64,000 bases of DNA. Origin: Bryobacteraceae bacterium (GTDB lineage Bacteria > Acidobacteriota > Terriglobia > Bryobacterales > Bryobacteraceae). The stretch spans positions 186,001 to 250,000 of the forward strand of contig JAHCHE010000001.1 of NCBI GenBank assembly GCA_026129905.1, given 5' to 3'. Positions 64,000 to 64,000 of this stretch are shown piece after piece. The notes beneath the pieces are model-generated. The model worked only from the letters and a program-made list of their open reading frames with translations. It had not been told where the DNA came from and did no database searches. A program made the translations under genes and the position numbers. How positions within the stretch are numbered: the stretch's first letter is position 1; each line of letters begins with the position of its first letter.

Positions 64000-64000
64000 T

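Overview
The window looks like a chromosomal segment of a high-GC Acidobacteriota bacterium, most like the Bryobacterales/Solibacter group. The pointers are a 1117-residue Oar-type TonB-dependent receptor with an N-terminal carboxypeptidase-regulatory domain, a secreted protein with a Solibacter-type C-terminal beta domain, a DUF4097 lipoprotein, a paired set of secreted amidohydrolases, and an alternative complex III (ACIII) locus. This placement is inference; no 16S gene is present. Most of the window is ordinary, densely packed chromosome with many 4-bp ATGA/GTGA overlaps.

Layout. 1-13.7 kb: the 5' part of pyruvate carboxylase (minus), a DUF4097 lipoprotein, two coupled amidohydrolases (one without its metal-binding motif), a Tat-exported sugar-isomerase-like protein, an MFS carboxylate/hexuronate transporter, a polysaccharide deacetylase-like protein and the large receptor. 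13.8-19.4 kb (minus): a six-gene stressosome operon, rsbR-rsbS-rsbT followed by a kinase/phosphatase fusion and two soluble hybrid histidine kinases. A 45-residue membrane peptide with a good sigma-70 promoter diverges from it. 19.7-23.7 kb: a frameshifted Solibacter-type secreted protein and an ABC exporter. 23.8-29.3 kb (minus): actA-actB1-actB2-actC-actD-actE of ACIII. 29.4-33.7 kb: CCA-adding enzyme, a zinc-ribbon protein, an HlyD-type adaptor, class I fumarase and tRNA-Phe(GAA).

33.7-43.4 kb is an accessory zone directly downstream of tRNA-Phe, full of broken genes. It holds a 2.6-kb insertion element with 22-bp inverted ends and a transposase carrying three lesions, the stub of an FAD oxidoreductase cut by that element, a cysteine desulfurase without its C-terminal half, an intact ArsR-rhodanese regulator with its operator, an IS701-type transposase tail, and a GH51 arabinofuranosidase that has lost its catalytic core in frame. 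Intact genes among these are a nucleoside phosphorylase, an FAD-dependent oxidoreductase and a sugar transferase. 43.4-46.0 kb: UDP-glucuronate decarboxylase, an FmdB zinc ribbon and a PQQ-type beta-propeller protein. 46.0-49.4 kb: another transposase tail and a NACHT NTPase fused to a catalytically dead formylglycine-generating-enzyme (FGE) domain, a candidate defence protein, with two compensating frameshifts. 49.5-64 kb: small enzymes, the translation operon rimP-nusA-infB-ylxP-rbfA preceded by a terminator-like leader hairpin, then apbE-hemE-hemH-hemY (flavinylation and late haem synthesis), a lytic transglycosylase and a secreted acidobacterial protein.

The loci most worth a second look are the stressosome-phosphorelay operon, the NACHT-FGE protein, the compact ACIII locus, the decaying sulfur island with its ArsR-rhodanese operator, and the rimP leader. 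All assignments come from reading translations and motifs by eye; no database search or alignment was run.
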